Source: Thiodiazotropha sp040506975 (GTDB taxonomy: Bacteria; Pseudomonadota; Gammaproteobacteria; Chromatiales; Chromatiaceae). Taken from it: a stretch of DNA of 64,000 nt. Below the pieces are notes generated by a model. That model did not search any database. It was not told where the DNA came from and saw nothing but the letters and a program-made list of their open reading frames with translations. Below, in pieces: positions 1-8,930 of this stretch; the stretch's first letter is position 1; each line of letters opens with the position of its first letter. The position numbers were made by a program, and so were the translations under genes. The stretch spans positions 2,604,001-2,668,000 of the forward strand of contig OZ242974.1 of NCBI GenBank assembly GCA_965211775.1, given 5' to 3'.

Positions 1-491
1 GCAAAACCGAGACCATCTCCCTGATACCTCTGCCCGGGCAGCCGTTATTGGGCATCGGACCGATAAAATTGGCGGCCTACCTGGACCGCCCGCAAATCAT
101 TGAGCGCCAGACTCGACATCGGTTGCAGCTGCATGAATTCGATCACTGGGCAGGCTCACTGCAAGAGAATATCGTCCAGGTGGTTACTCATTCGATGCGA
201 CAAAAGCTGACTGATATGAAGGTCATCGCCTATCCATGGCATGGGACTGTCAGGCCGGATTACGAGGTGTTGATGACTGTCAATCGTTTCGAGCGTGAAG
301 GCGACAGGATTTGGCTGCAACTGCGCTGGAGTCTGATCAGGAGTAGCGATAACAGGCTTATGGAGATGCAACGGCTTGCAATCGAAGAGCCTTTGCAGGG
401 TAGCGGCGTTGAAGCCAGTGTGGTTGCCGCCAATCGTGCGCTGGGTCAGATAGCAGAGGAAATGGCCACTGCAATCCACTCCATGGAGTAG
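1..491 (+). CDS. pqiC: PqiC/YmbA-type lipoprotein, 5' end outside the window
   Basis: The reading frame is open from base 3 with no start codon, so the N-terminus, including any lipobox, lies upstream of the window. The visible 162 or so residues include the family hallmark IGPIKLAAYLDRPQI near the start, then an alternating hydrophobic/charged domain ending in AIHSME. This matches the ABC-transport auxiliary lipoprotein family (DUF330, PqiC). In E. coli, PqiC is an outer-membrane lipoprotein that works with the MCE protein PqiB in lipid traffic between membranes; a pqiA/pqiB-like partner would be expected just upstream but cannot be seen. The gene converges on csiV. The family assignment is fairly sure; the transported substrate is not known from this sequence. 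Confidence 0.8.
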   Translation, partial: KTETISLIPLPGQPLLGIGPIKLAAYLDRPQIIERQTRHRLQLHEFDHWAGSLQENIVQVVTHSMRQKLTDMKVIAYPWHGTVRPDYEVLMTVNRFEREGDRIWLQLRWSLIRSSDNRLMEMQRLAIEEPLQGSGVEASVVAANRALGQIAEEMATAIHSME

Positions 492-695
492 CTACCACGC
501 ACCCCTCCTGAAGACTATTGGGTTACGGGATACTGCTTTGACTGACCTCGTGCCTGCGTTGGCGGCGCTATCGACGAAACCGGGACGGATATTGTCTCGT
601 TCCCAGGCTCCAGCGTGGGAATGCATACGATAGGCCGCTAAAGTGAGGCATGAGTTCCCGCTCAGGAGTGTGGGAACTGGAAACAAGCCGCGGTG
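492..695. repeat. Convergent intergenic region with two REP-like hairpins
   Basis: This gap lies between the converging pqiC and csiV genes. It holds two imperfect inverted repeats: TTCCCA at 600-605 with TGGGAA at 616-621, and GTTCCC at 654-659 with GGGAAC at 672-677. The similar wording of the two hairpins suggests a REP-like repeat family or a bidirectional terminator. No convincing gene is present. Confidence 0.4.
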
Positions 696-1481
696 CTACT
701 GGGTGGTGGGCTTTTGTTCCAATTGCCCCTGCGGCCGGGTCTGGGTCGGCGGAACTATTGTCGGAACCGGCACAGGGGTTTCAACGATTTCGGGTTGTGG
801 CGGCTCATAGCGTTCTGCGATCGTCAGCAGGCCGATCACCGGATGGTCGATGTAGTGGAGCTTTCCGCTGCGCATGCGCCTGCTCTCCTGCATCCGATAA
901 TGTTGGAAGCGTGGCGTGAAACCAAAGTTATCATCATTCGCTCGCGCAGTGCCTCCACCGGCGCTTCTATGTAACACAATATCTGCATCCAGGTGCAGAT
1001 AGCGTTTGATGCTGAATTTCAGGGTGCCTTCGAGTTTCGGTGGATTGAAATCCGAGGCCTTTGCGCCATCTGCAGGCAACAGAGAGAATTGGATCTGTTT
1101 GGCCTTATCGGGATGTTCCATCGGCTGACGCCATGCAACATGGTAAAGGGGGCGGTAGTCACGGGATCTTCGCATTTGACGCCAGGCGTCATTCAGGGAT
1201 CTCTCCTCAGCGGGCAAGGCACGAAAGGCAACGGGTTTATTATTCTCTAGAGGTTGTCCCTTTGTGAACCAGGCCGCATTGCTTGGCGACGGTCTCCCTG
1301 GATCATCGGGCCATCCCTCAGTGGAGCCGGCACCTGGCGCAATGCGTTGGAAGATCAGCACCTCAAATTGATACCAAACGGGGGCGCTGTCATTGTCTGC
1401 GCCCGCTGCGGGTAACATCATTGGCAGCATCATGAGTGCGCCTATAAGCAGAACGCTTGATTTTTCCCGGAACCTTCTCAT
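696..1481 (-). CDS. csiV: CsiV family periplasmic protein
   Basis: A 261-residue protein with a signal peptide at about residues 5-28 (SVLLIGALMMLPMMLPAAGA). The mature part opens with WYQFEVLIFQR and contains a block ending RYLHLDADIVL and the motif LHYIDHPVIGLLTI, the pattern of the CsiV family. CsiV of Vibrio cholerae is a periplasmic peptidoglycan-binding protein that helps LpoA activate penicillin-binding protein 1A. The gene follows mfd on the same strand, a common placement in gammaproteobacteria. A 16-bp copy of a dispersed repeat lies just upstream of the start. The proline-rich C-terminus looks unstructured. Family call is good; function in this organism is inferred. Confidence 0.8.
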   Translation of the reverse strand: MRRFREKSSVLLIGALMMLPMMLPAAGADNDSAPVWYQFEVLIFQRIAPGAGSTEGWPDDPGRPSPSNAAWFTKGQPLENNKPVAFRALPAEERSLNDAWRQMRRSRDYRPLYHVAWRQPMEHPDKAKQIQFSLLPADGAKASDFNPPKLEGTLKFSIKRYLHLDADIVLHRSAGGGTARANDDNFGFTPRFQHYRMQESRRMRSGKLHYIDHPVIGLLTIAERYEPPQPEIVETPVPVPTIVPPTQTRPQGQLEQKPTTQ

Positions 1482-1492
1482 CTGGTAAACCT

Positions 1493-1508
1493 TGTTAACA
1501 GGCCCTAG
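1493..1508. repeat. Short copy of the GTTAACAGGCCC dispersed repeat
   Basis: The string TGTTAACAGGCCCTAG matches one end of the MITE at 45296-45587. It lies between mfd and csiV. It is one of several partial or solo copies in the window. Confidence 0.5.
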
Positions 1509-1582
1509 TATATTCTTCGGTCGATACTGGAAAGTACGCCAGTAGCGGCTTCAATATGCATGCCATCCTTTGGTGAACCACA

Positions 1583-4500
1583 TCAGTCTATCAGGCTGTC
1601 AAGCAGGGTGTGTATTTTTTTAACCCGCCTGTCGGGCACCTCGAGATCGGCGATATAGCGTAGTTTATCACTCCCATCCAGCTTGTATGTATTGGGCCGG
1701 CTCTGGATAAGGCCGATCAATACGGCCGGATCGAGTTTAGGGTTCTCATCAAACAGCAGTCGCGCCCCTTTGGGCCCGGCCTCGATCTTACGAATACCCA
1801 GGGGGTGGGCGCGCAGTTTCAGTTCTGTGATTTCAAACAGATTCTTGGTCGCTTCGGGCAGCAGTCCGAAGCGATCGATCATCTCAACCTGCAGATCCCG
1901 CAGCTCGGTCCGATCCTTGGCGCTGGCGATGCGTTTGTAGAGGACCAGACGTGAATGGACATCGGGCAGATAGTCTTCCGGCAGTAGGGCGGGGATATTG
2001 AGTTCGATCTCCGTACCGTGGTCCAGCGGCCTGTCCAACTCCGGTTGTCTGCCAGCCTTAAGCGCCGCTACCGCCCTATCGAGTAGCTCGGTATAGAGTG
2101 AAAAGCCGATCTCCTGGATCTGGCCGCTCTGCTCTTCGCCCAGCAACTCACCCGCACCGCGAATCTCCAGATCGTGGGTGGACAGGGTAAAGCCGGCACC
2201 AAGATCTTCAAGGGATTCAATGGCTTCAAGACGTTTTTTGGCATCCGCCGTCATGCTTCCCGGCGGAGGTGTCAGCAGATAGGCATAGGCACGATGGTGG
2301 GAACGGCCAACACGGCCGCGTATCTGATGAAGTTGGGCCAGCCCCAATTTGTCCGCCCGGTTGATGATCATGGTATTGGCGCTGGGTACGTCGATGCCGC
2401 TCTCGATGATCGTGGTGCAGACCAGCAGGCTGAAGCGCTGGTGGTAGAAGTCGCGCATGATCCCTTCCAGTTCCCGTTCACGCATCTGGCCATGGGCAAT
2501 CTGGAGTCGAATGCCGGGCAGCAGGGATTCGAGCCGTTCAGCCATGTTTTCAATGGTGCGTACCTCATTGTGCAGGAAATAGATCTGTCCGCCGCGCTTC
2601 AACTCCCGTTGGCAGGCCTCGATGATGAGGCTGTCATTCCATTGACTGACAAAGGTCTTGACCGGATGGCGCAGGGCAGGCGGGGTGGCGATGATGGAGA
2701 GATCGCGCATCCCCGACATGGCCATGTTGAGGGTGCGGGGTATGGGGGTGGCGGTCAGGGTCAACAGGTCGACCTCGCTTCGCAGTGTCTTGAGCTTCTC
2801 TTTGTGGCGCACGCCAAAGCGATGTTCTTCATCGATGATCACCAAACCCAGATTTTTGAATTTGATCTCCTGTGTCAACAGTTTATGGGTGCCCACAACG
2901 ATATCGATAGTTCCATCCCGCAAACCGTCGATCACCTTTTGCTGCTGTTTTCCGGTACGGAAGCGGGAGAGGCTCTCCACCTTCACCGGCCAGTCGGCGA
3001 AACGATCGGCAAAATTCTGGTAGTGTTGTTGCGCCAACAGTGTGGTTGGCACCAATACCGCAATCTGTTTATTGCCCTGGGTTGCCATGAAAGCGGCGCG
3101 CATGGCGACTTCCGTCTTGCCGAAACCGACATCGCCGCAGACCACACGGTCCATGGGACGGGTTGAGACCATGTCCTGCAATACGGCGTCGATAGTCTGG
3201 AATTGGTCCGGCGTCTCTTCGAAATCGAATGAAGACGCGAAGGCCTGATACTCGTCATCGGGTGTGGGAAAGGCCACGCCCTGGCGTGCGGCGCGCCGTG
3301 CATAAATCTCCAGCAATTCCGCAGCAACATCACGTATCTGTTTGGCGGCCTTGCGTTTTATTTTTTCCCACCGGTCCCCGCCTAAACGGTGCAGTGGTGC
3401 GTTTTCCGGGGATGCCCCGGCATATCGGCTGATCAGATGGAGCGAGGCGACCGGTACATAGAGCTTATCGCCGCGGGCGTACTCCAGGGTTAGAAACTCT
3501 GTCTCCATGCCGCCTGCATTGAGGGTCTGCAGACCGAGATAACGACCCACGCCATGATCTTCATGCACCACCGGGGCGCCCATGTGCAATTCGGTGAGGT
3601 TGCGTACAATCTGATCCGGATCCTGACTGACCTTGCGCCGCCTTCGCTCCTGGCGTACCCGTTCGCCATAGAGCTGGGTCTCGGTGATCAGGGCGATACC
3701 CTGTTCCTGCAGCCAAAGCCCCTGTTCCAGTGGCGCCACGCACAGTGCTGTCTTGATATTCTCATTGAGAAAGGGTTCCCAGCCATCAACGACCTTGGGA
3801 TCTATATGGAGATCCCGCAGGGTTCCCAACAGCATTTCCCTTCGACCGGCGCCTTCGGCGATAAAAAGCACCCGTGTGGATCCGTTCTCGAGAAAATGCC
3901 GCAATGCGGAGGCTGGATCCTTGCTGCGCACCTGGAATGCGACCGGGGGAGGCAGTTTGGAATTGAAGTTAACCGCATCGGTATAGCCTTTACTGCGTGC
4001 CGCTACTTTGTGGTAGCTCAGCAGGACTGAGTGACCCTGCTTCAAAAACGAGGCAAGTTCGTCTGCCGAAATATAGAGCTTGCTTGGCGCCAGCAGCGGC
4101 CGTTCGAGATCATGACGGCGCTCTTCAAACCGCACCTTCACCTCATTGAAGAAGATTGTCGCCCGCTCTCTCACCTCTTCCAGTTCCATCACCATATGGT
4201 GTTCCGGCAGGTAGTCGAAAAGGGTTTCCGTCTGTTCGAAAAACAGCGGCAGGTAGTATTCAAGGCCGCCGGGCATCCTGCCATCGGAGACATCCTGATA
4301 GATCAGGCTTTGCTGCAGATCCCCTTCGAACTGACTACGGTAGTTACGGCGAAATCGATTGATACCCGCTTCATCCATGGGAAACTCCCTGGCGGGGAGC
4401 ATTTCGATGCGCGGGACCTTGTCGCAGGAGCGTTGGCTCTCCGGATCGAAGGTTCGTATGGTATCGACCTCATCATCGAACAGATCGATACGGTAGGGGC

Positions 4501-5062
4501 GTTGGCTGCCCATGGGGAAGATATCGAGCAGGGATCCCCTGACAGCGAATTCACCATGGGAAAAGACTTGCGAGACACACTGATAGCCGCCATGTTCAAG
4601 CCGTCGCCGGGTTTCATCCAGATCGATGCTTTGTCCGCATTCGACAATCAGACAATGAGCGTCGAGAAAGCTCTTCGGGGCCAGGCGCTGCATCAATGTG
4701 GAAACGGGGGCGACCAGTACGCCCCGCTGCATCCGCGGCAGGCGGTAGAGGGTCAGCAGTCGCTGCGAGATCAACTCGGGCAGGGGCGAGAAGAGATCGT
4801 AGGGCAGGGTCTCCCAATCGGGGAAATTGACCACCGGGACATCCGCAGTGTCGAGAAAGAATCCCAGTTCTCGCTCCAGCCGGGTGGCTGACTGCATATC
4901 ATGGGTCACCACCAGCAGCAGGCCCTGATAGGCACTCGCCGCATTGGCGATTGCCAGCGCGGCGCTGGATCCATGTAATCCGCCCCATTGCAGCCGTTCG
5001 CCGACAGCCTGCGGTAGAACGGGTTCGAATGGAGATAGCGGTTGTACGGGTTTTTCAGACAT
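1583..5062 (-). CDS. mfd: Transcription-repair coupling factor Mfd
   Basis: An 1159-residue protein, the normal full length for Mfd. The N-terminal third is the UvrB-like damage-recognition module. The RNA polymerase-interaction domain follows at about 480-560 (VHEDHGVGRYLGLQ). The translocase core has Walker A GDVGFGKTEVA near residue 650, the DEEH box IIDEEHRFGV, and the helicase motif QIRGRVGRS. The C-terminal TRCF domain is complete. Mfd removes RNA polymerase stalled at lesions and recruits UvrA to the transcribed strand. The start ATG at 5062 follows a non-coding divergent interval. No lesion was seen. Confidence 0.97.
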   Translation of the reverse strand: MSEKPVQPLSPFEPVLPQAVGERLQWGGLHGSSAALAIANAASAYQGLLLVVTHDMQSATRLERELGFFLDTADVPVVNFPDWETLPYDLFSPLPELISQRLLTLYRLPRMQRGVLVAPVSTLMQRLAPKSFLDAHCLIVECGQSIDLDETRRRLEHGGYQCVSQVFSHGEFAVRGSLLDIFPMGSQRPYRIDLFDDEVDTIRTFDPESQRSCDKVPRIEMLPAREFPMDEAGINRFRRNYRSQFEGDLQQSLIYQDVSDGRMPGGLEYYLPLFFEQTETLFDYLPEHHMVMELEEVRERATIFFNEVKVRFEERRHDLERPLLAPSKLYISADELASFLKQGHSVLLSYHKVAARSKGYTDAVNFNSKLPPPVAFQVRSKDPASALRHFLENGSTRVLFIAEGAGRREMLLGTLRDLHIDPKVVDGWEPFLNENIKTALCVAPLEQGLWLQEQGIALITETQLYGERVRQERRRRKVSQDPDQIVRNLTELHMGAPVVHEDHGVGRYLGLQTLNAGGMETEFLTLEYARGDKLYVPVASLHLISRYAGASPENAPLHRLGGDRWEKIKRKAAKQIRDVAAELLEIYARRAARQGVAFPTPDDEYQAFASSFDFEETPDQFQTIDAVLQDMVSTRPMDRVVCGDVGFGKTEVAMRAAFMATQGNKQIAVLVPTTLLAQQHYQNFADRFADWPVKVESLSRFRTGKQQQKVIDGLRDGTIDIVVGTHKLLTQEIKFKNLGLVIIDEEHRFGVRHKEKLKTLRSEVDLLTLTATPIPRTLNMAMSGMRDLSIIATPPALRHPVKTFVSQWNDSLIIEACQRELKRGGQIYFLHNEVRTIENMAERLESLLPGIRLQIAHGQMRERELEGIMRDFYHQRFSLLVCTTIIESGIDVPSANTMIINRADKLGLAQLHQIRGRVGRSHHRAYAYLLTPPPGSMTADAKKRLEAIESLEDLGAGFTLSTHDLEIRGAGELLGEEQSGQIQEIGFSLYTELLDRAVAALKAGRQPELDRPLDHGTEIELNIPALLPEDYLPDVHSRLVLYKRIASAKDRTELRDLQVEMIDRFGLLPEATKNLFEITELKLRAHPLGIRKIEAGPKGARLLFDENPKLDPAVLIGLIQSRPNTYKLDGSDKLRYIADLEVPDRRVKKIHTLLDSLID

Positions 5063-5157
5063 TGAACAAGCTTGGTGGACTGGATTGAAAAACAGGCAAT
5101 TGTCTCACAAACTACTGGAGTACGGCCAATCGGGATGGATATAACATTGAAGGAGGA

Positions 5158-5381
5158 ATGTCGAAAAAATACGTACCTAACCTGACCGGCCTCATGGCCG
5201 TGTTGCTACCTGCCCAGCTTCAGCCAGCGAACAGGCTGTCCGGCAACTGCTCGATCAGAGAAGCTGTCGACAATGTGATCTCAGGCAAGCTGACCTGTGG
5301 ATTGAGGATCTGAGCGGTGTCGATCCAAAGGGGAATCCGCTCGAAGGCGCAATGGGACTGCATCAATCGTCTGTGAATTGA
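5158..5381 (+). pseudogene. Relic of a secreted pentapeptide-repeat-like protein
   Basis: A strong ribosome-binding site (AAGGAGGA) sits directly before ATG 5158. The frame gives MSKKYVPNLTGLMAVLLPAQ, then leaves the sensible path. Shifting to the +2 frame near 5215 yields ASASEQAVRQLLDQRSCRQC followed by DLRQADLWIEDLSGVD, which resembles secreted proteins with A(D/N)LxG pentapeptide repeats, and stops at 5381. The two halves fit a signal peptide joined to a short mature domain, so a frameshifted and probably truncated gene is the simplest reading. No function can be assigned. The clean Shine-Dalgarno is the best evidence that a gene was here; the family call rests on a few repeats only. Confidence 0.35.
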
Positions 5382-5422
5382 GCATTGAAGCTTCCGCTCT
5401 GCCATGCGGGTCAGGCCGGATT

Positions 5423-5722
5423 TCAGGACTTGAACAGAGCCTCTGCCGCCTGGCGTAGGGCATCTTGTGAAGTTTGAGTATCATTACCCTTGATCTGCGC
5501 GGTGGGTTCGAAATATCCGCAGAAGTTGGCCTTCTCCTTATCCATAACCCGATCCGCCATCGGCTCTTCACACTGATTGGGTCTGTTTTGTGCATACCAG
5601 CGACAGTTGCGACATACCCGAGTCGGTTTTCCACATGATCGACAGGTGGTTTCACGGCCATAATCGACTGCCTCCAACTCACTGCCGCATTGCCAGCATT
5701 TACCATTGATCGGATCGTTCAT
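5423..5722 (-). CDS. Small cysteine-rich zinc-ribbon-like protein
   Basis: A 99-residue protein with nine cysteines, mostly arranged as CxxC pairs (CWQC, CRSC, CRNC) and then single cysteines in NQCEE and NFCGY. This pattern suggests one or two zinc ribbons or another metal-binding fold. The C-terminal 25 residues are polar and probably disordered. There is no signal peptide, so it should be cytoplasmic. It lies 17 bp downstream of the sco-like gene on the same strand and is probably co-transcribed with ctaA and sco. I recognise the general look of conserved proteobacterial hypothetical proteins but cannot name a function. Confidence 0.65.
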   Translation of the reverse strand: MNDPINGKCWQCGSELEAVDYGRETTCRSCGKPTRVCRNCRWYAQNRPNQCEEPMADRVMDKEKANFCGYFEPTAQIKGNDTQTSQDALRQAAEALFKS

Positions 5723-5739
5723 GCCATTCTTCCTCAGTG

Positions 5740-6411
5740 CTATCGTGCAATTGTTAGACTGCTAATGGCAATGAAGTCATTCGCCATCTTTTCTGCGTCG
5801 TGAGGGGGGCTGAAGTAGGCATGGAAACGGCCTTGCGGATCGACAAGAATGATTGAGGCCGAGTGGTCCATGACATATCCCATCGCACTGTCTTCGGTCT
5901 CCACCCGCCTATAGAGTATGCCGAGTGGCTTGGTCAACGCCTGCAGCGCTTCCTCCGGCCCGGTTGCGCCTAGGAAGGAGGGATCGAAGTAGGTCACGTA
6001 TTCGGACAGACGCTCAAGCGAGTCCCGTTCGGGGTCTACTGATACAAAGGTCACCTGGTAGGGTTTGGTGGATTTCCGAGCCTGGATTCTGTTGTGCATC
6101 TCAGCAAACAGAGACATGGTTGTGGGGCAGATATCCGGACAGTAGGTATAACCGAAACTCATGAAAGTCCAGCGCCCAAGCAGGCTCTGATTATCAAAGG
6201 CTGCGCCATTGTGGGTAGTCAACGAAAAAGGCTTGAGTGGCCTGAACTCAGGCATCAGCAATGCCTGTTCGGTCTTCACCGGCTCAGCTACGGGAGCCGA
6301 AGAGCTTTTCAACGGAAAAAAATACCACACAACCAATCCGGCAACTACCGATACCGCGATGATCAGTGGTATGAGATTCATAGGTGATGTGTCGTTTTCT
6401 TTCATCGTCAT
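5740..6411 (-). CDS. sco: SCO1/SenC family copper chaperone
   Basis: A 223-residue membrane-anchored thioredoxin-fold protein. One TM helix at about residues 12-31 precedes a periplasmic domain. The copper-binding motif CPDIC (in YTYCPDICPTT) and a downstream histidine in VMDHSASIILVD provide the Cys2His site of SCO proteins. SCO proteins deliver copper to the CuA or CuB site of heme-copper oxidases or act as thiol reductants. The start lies 2 bp beyond the stop of ctaA, so the two form an operon for oxidase maturation. The divergent oxidase-subunit-like gene at 7533 supports this role. No terminal oxidase with CuA is seen in the window. Confidence 0.9.
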   Translation of the reverse strand: MTMKENDTSPMNLIPLIIAVSVVAGLVVWYFFPLKSSSAPVAEPVKTEQALLMPEFRPLKPFSLTTHNGAAFDNQSLLGRWTFMSFGYTYCPDICPTTMSLFAEMHNRIQARKSTKPYQVTFVSVDPERDSLERLSEYVTYFDPSFLGATGPEEALQALTKPLGILYRRVETEDSAMGYVMDHSASIILVDPQGRFHAYFSPPHDAEKMANDFIAISSLTIAR

Positions 6412-6412
6412 G

Positions 6413-7423
6413 TTATTCGTGTCTTCTCGAAACCCAGATAAGCGTGACTATCCATAAGAGCAGCAGTGCCGCACCTCCATTGTGTGCTACTGCAATGCTC
6501 AATGGAAGGTGCCCGAGTACATTCGTTATACCAAGGGTAATCTGAATGACCAACAGTATCAGAAGGATGAGCCCCAGCTTTCTAAGCAGTGGCGAGGATT
6601 CAATACGCGCCAGGCGCCAGACCAGGAATCCCAGTGTGAGGGCTGTGATCAAGGCGCCAATTCGGTGGGTTATGTGGATGGCGGTCCTTGCATCGTTTTC
6701 AAGCACACCGAATTCATAGTTGACGCCCAGGCCCCGCCACAACACGAAGGCCTCGCTGAAGTCTGTTTCAGGCCACCAGGAACCGGCGTAACAGGTGGGG
6801 AATTCGGTACAAGCCAGGGCGGCGTAATTACTGCTGGTCCAACCGCCCAAGGAGATCTGTAACACAAGAACCATCAGTGCCAAATGTATCAACCTGCGTG
6901 TCGATCTGGAGGTGTCGATAGCGTGGGCCGGACCGGTCGGGCGTAACTTAAGAACCAGAAGACCCAGCAGAACGAATGTGGCAAAACCACCCAGCAGGTG
7001 GGCAGTGACGATCGCCGGTTTTACCAACAGAGTCACAGTCCACATGCCCAGGAGGGCCTGAAAAATGACCAGCAACAACAACAGTGTGGGCAACAGCAGG
7101 GGTTGCATGACGTAGCGCCGATTGCGCCAGGCGAGTATTGCCAGCATCAGGATGGCGATTCCCAGGCTGCCCGCCAGATACCGATGAACCATCTCTTTCC
7201 ACGCCTTGTCTTGCTCCAGTGGCCGGTCGGCGTAGGCGCGATTCGCGTCTTCAACCGCTTTTTCGTCAACCGGCACCACCAGCTTGCCGTAACAACCGGG
7301 CCAGTCGGGACAACCCAACCCTGCATCCGAGAGGCGTACATAGGCTCCCATCAATATCACACAAAAGGCCAGCAGGCAGGTAAATGCGGCAAGGCGATAT
7401 TGGTAGATAAATGTCATTTCCAT
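6413..7423 (-). CDS. ctaA: Heme A synthase CtaA/COX15
   Basis: About 336 residues with eight predicted TM helices. The family signatures are VRLSDAGLGCPDWPGCYGKL after TM1, HRYLAGSLGIAIL with a heme-ligand histidine, and HITHRIGALITALTL near the C-terminal half. CtaA hydroxylates and oxidises heme O to heme A for aa3-type oxidases. An in-frame ATG at 7459 gives 12 extra residues; I chose ATG 7423 (MEMTFIYQYRLAAF) because it starts immediately before the first helix. The sco gene begins 2 bp downstream. The gene is divergent from the 7533 oxidase-like gene across about 110 bp. The family call is secure. Confidence 0.93.
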   Translation of the reverse strand: MEMTFIYQYRLAAFTCLLAFCVILMGAYVRLSDAGLGCPDWPGCYGKLVVPVDEKAVEDANRAYADRPLEQDKAWKEMVHRYLAGSLGIAILMLAILAWRNRRYVMQPLLLPTLLLLLVIFQALLGMWTVTLLVKPAIVTAHLLGGFATFVLLGLLVLKLRPTGPAHAIDTSRSTRRLIHLALMVLVLQISLGGWTSSNYAALACTEFPTCYAGSWWPETDFSEAFVLWRGLGVNYEFGVLENDARTAIHITHRIGALITALTLGFLVWRLARIESSPLLRKLGLILLILLVIQITLGITNVLGHLPLSIAVAHNGGAALLLLWIVTLIWVSRRHE

Positions 7424-7532
7424 CACACCAAGGTACGATATGAGCCATTCCCATGGCAAATCTATGTGGATCCCGTGGGTTATGGATATTTAACCTGTCT
7501 AGCCGTGAAGTGGCCGGCTGAATCGTAGAAAG

Positions 7533-8918
7533 TTGGAGTGGAAAGGTTTGATAGAAGTTGATGACAATGGGCTGATCGGTGTGCCTGTCCCTGAGCTGGC
7601 GCACAGAAAACTGGCTGTGAGATGGTTGCAGTTGGGGGTGTTGGCGCTGGGACTGGCGGGATTGTTTGCCTTGCTGCTGGTGCTCTCACGCACCCCGGGC
7701 AGCGAGGTCTTCTTTCCCTGGGTGGATTTTTTCCGTACCGCCTTGGTGGTGCATGTGGATCAATCAGTTCTGATCTGGTTTCTGGCCATGTCCGGGGTGG
7801 TTTGGTGCTTGACTGCAGAGGCGGGTGCCGGATCGGTACGGCTGCAGTATCTTGCCTTTGGATTGGCCATGATGGGGGCCCTGGGTATCGCCTTATCCGC
7901 CTTTTTGGGCGATGGGGCGTCGCTGATGAACAACTATGTACCGGTATTGCAAAGACCTCTGTTCTTTCTCACGCTGGGTTTATTCGGCTTCGGTATCGCA
8001 TTGCAGGCACTGATCGGACTAAGTTCTTATCAAAAAGTCATGCGGAGCCATCTCCATCTGCCAAGCCTGGCCGCTTTCACGGTTGCCTTGGCGGTATTGA
8101 TCTCTCTTGCGGCGCTGTTGACGGCTTGGTGGCAGATACCGGCAGAGGTGACTGGACAGAGTTACTACGAGTACCTTTTCTGGGGGGCGGGGCATAGCCT
8201 GCAGTTTGCCTATACTCAATTGATAATCCTTGCCTGGCTATGGCTTGCCCTGCATAGCGGGGTAGCCTTGCCCGGTGATTCTCGCTGGTACTACTGGCTC
8301 TTGATTCTCGGTATAGCACCGGTGTTACTGGTACCGTTGATCTATCTGTTCTACCAGACAGTGACCATCGAATCCCGTACAGCCTTCACCCAGTTGATGC
8401 AGTACGGTGGCGGTCTGGCGGTTACCCCGATTGGCATGCTGATATTCATCGGTCTGCTGCACGCGAATAGGGCAGAGCCAAATGAGAGGCCCCTGCGCCG
8501 AAGCCTGTGGATGTCCATGCTGCTGTTCTTTTCCGGTGGTGCCATTGCACTGTTCATCTCTGGCGTGAATACCATTATTCCTGCCCACTACCACGGTTCC
8601 ATCGTGGGTGTCACCATGGGATTGATGGGGCTTGCTTATCTGTTGCTTCCTAAGTTGGGATATCCGCCTGTACAAGGCAGGTTGGCCGAGCTGCAGCCTT
8701 GGATATATGGTATCGGACAATTGCTGCATATCACCGGATTGGCCATGTCCGGTGCCATGGGCATCCAGCGCAAGACGGCCGGGGCGGCCCAGGGTCTTGA
8801 TACACTATCCGCCAAGCTGGCGATGGGTGTGATGGGCATAGGTGGCTTGCTTGCCGTTATCGGCGGGGTTATCTTCGTTTGGGTCATGTTGCGTGTCTTT
8901 ATTTCCGCCAGGTCATAA
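7533..8918 (+). CDS. Heme-copper oxidase subunit I-like membrane protein
   Basis: A 461-residue, roughly 12-helix protein resembling a divergent cbb3-type (CcoN-like) subunit I. Visible histidines that fit ligand positions are H74 (VVHVDQ), H221 (GAGHSLQF) and the pair H352/H354 (IPAHYHGS), the last matching the HxH of helix X. The adjacent HH pair expected in helix VII about 50 residues after H221 is missing, so a normal CuB site seems absent and oxygen reduction is doubtful. The start is uncertain: TTG 7533 is the longest, TTG 7548 follows a GGAGTGGAAAGG sequence. The TlpA-like gene begins 12 bp downstream, so it probably heads the DUF4266-DUF3570-ApbE operon. Confidence 0.72.
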   Translation: MEWKGLIEVDDNGLIGVPVPELAHRKLAVRWLQLGVLALGLAGLFALLLVLSRTPGSEVFFPWVDFFRTALVVHVDQSVLIWFLAMSGVVWCLTAEAGAGSVRLQYLAFGLAMMGALGIALSAFLGDGASLMNNYVPVLQRPLFFLTLGLFGFGIALQALIGLSSYQKVMRSHLHLPSLAAFTVALAVLISLAALLTAWWQIPAEVTGQSYYEYLFWGAGHSLQFAYTQLIILAWLWLALHSGVALPGDSRWYYWLLILGIAPVLLVPLIYLFYQTVTIESRTAFTQLMQYGGGLAVTPIGMLIFIGLLHANRAEPNERPLRRSLWMSMLLFFSGGAIALFISGVNTIIPAHYHGSIVGVTMGLMGLAYLLLPKLGYPPVQGRLAELQPWIYGIGQLLHITGLAMSGAMGIQRKTAGAAQGLDTLSAKLAMGVMGIGGLLAVIGGVIFVWVMLRVFISARS

Positions 8919-8930
8919 TGGGAAAAGTGA

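Noticed and set aside
2174..3166. A 330-codon open frame on the + strand opposite mfd
   Set aside because: It lies wholly antisense to a well-conserved mfd region and has no recognisable domain; long shadow frames are expected opposite GC-rich genes.
5152..5290. Possible SRP or other structured RNA upstream of mfd
   Set aside because: The conserved SRP RNA core was not found on either strand, and a ribosome site with an ATG explains the region better.
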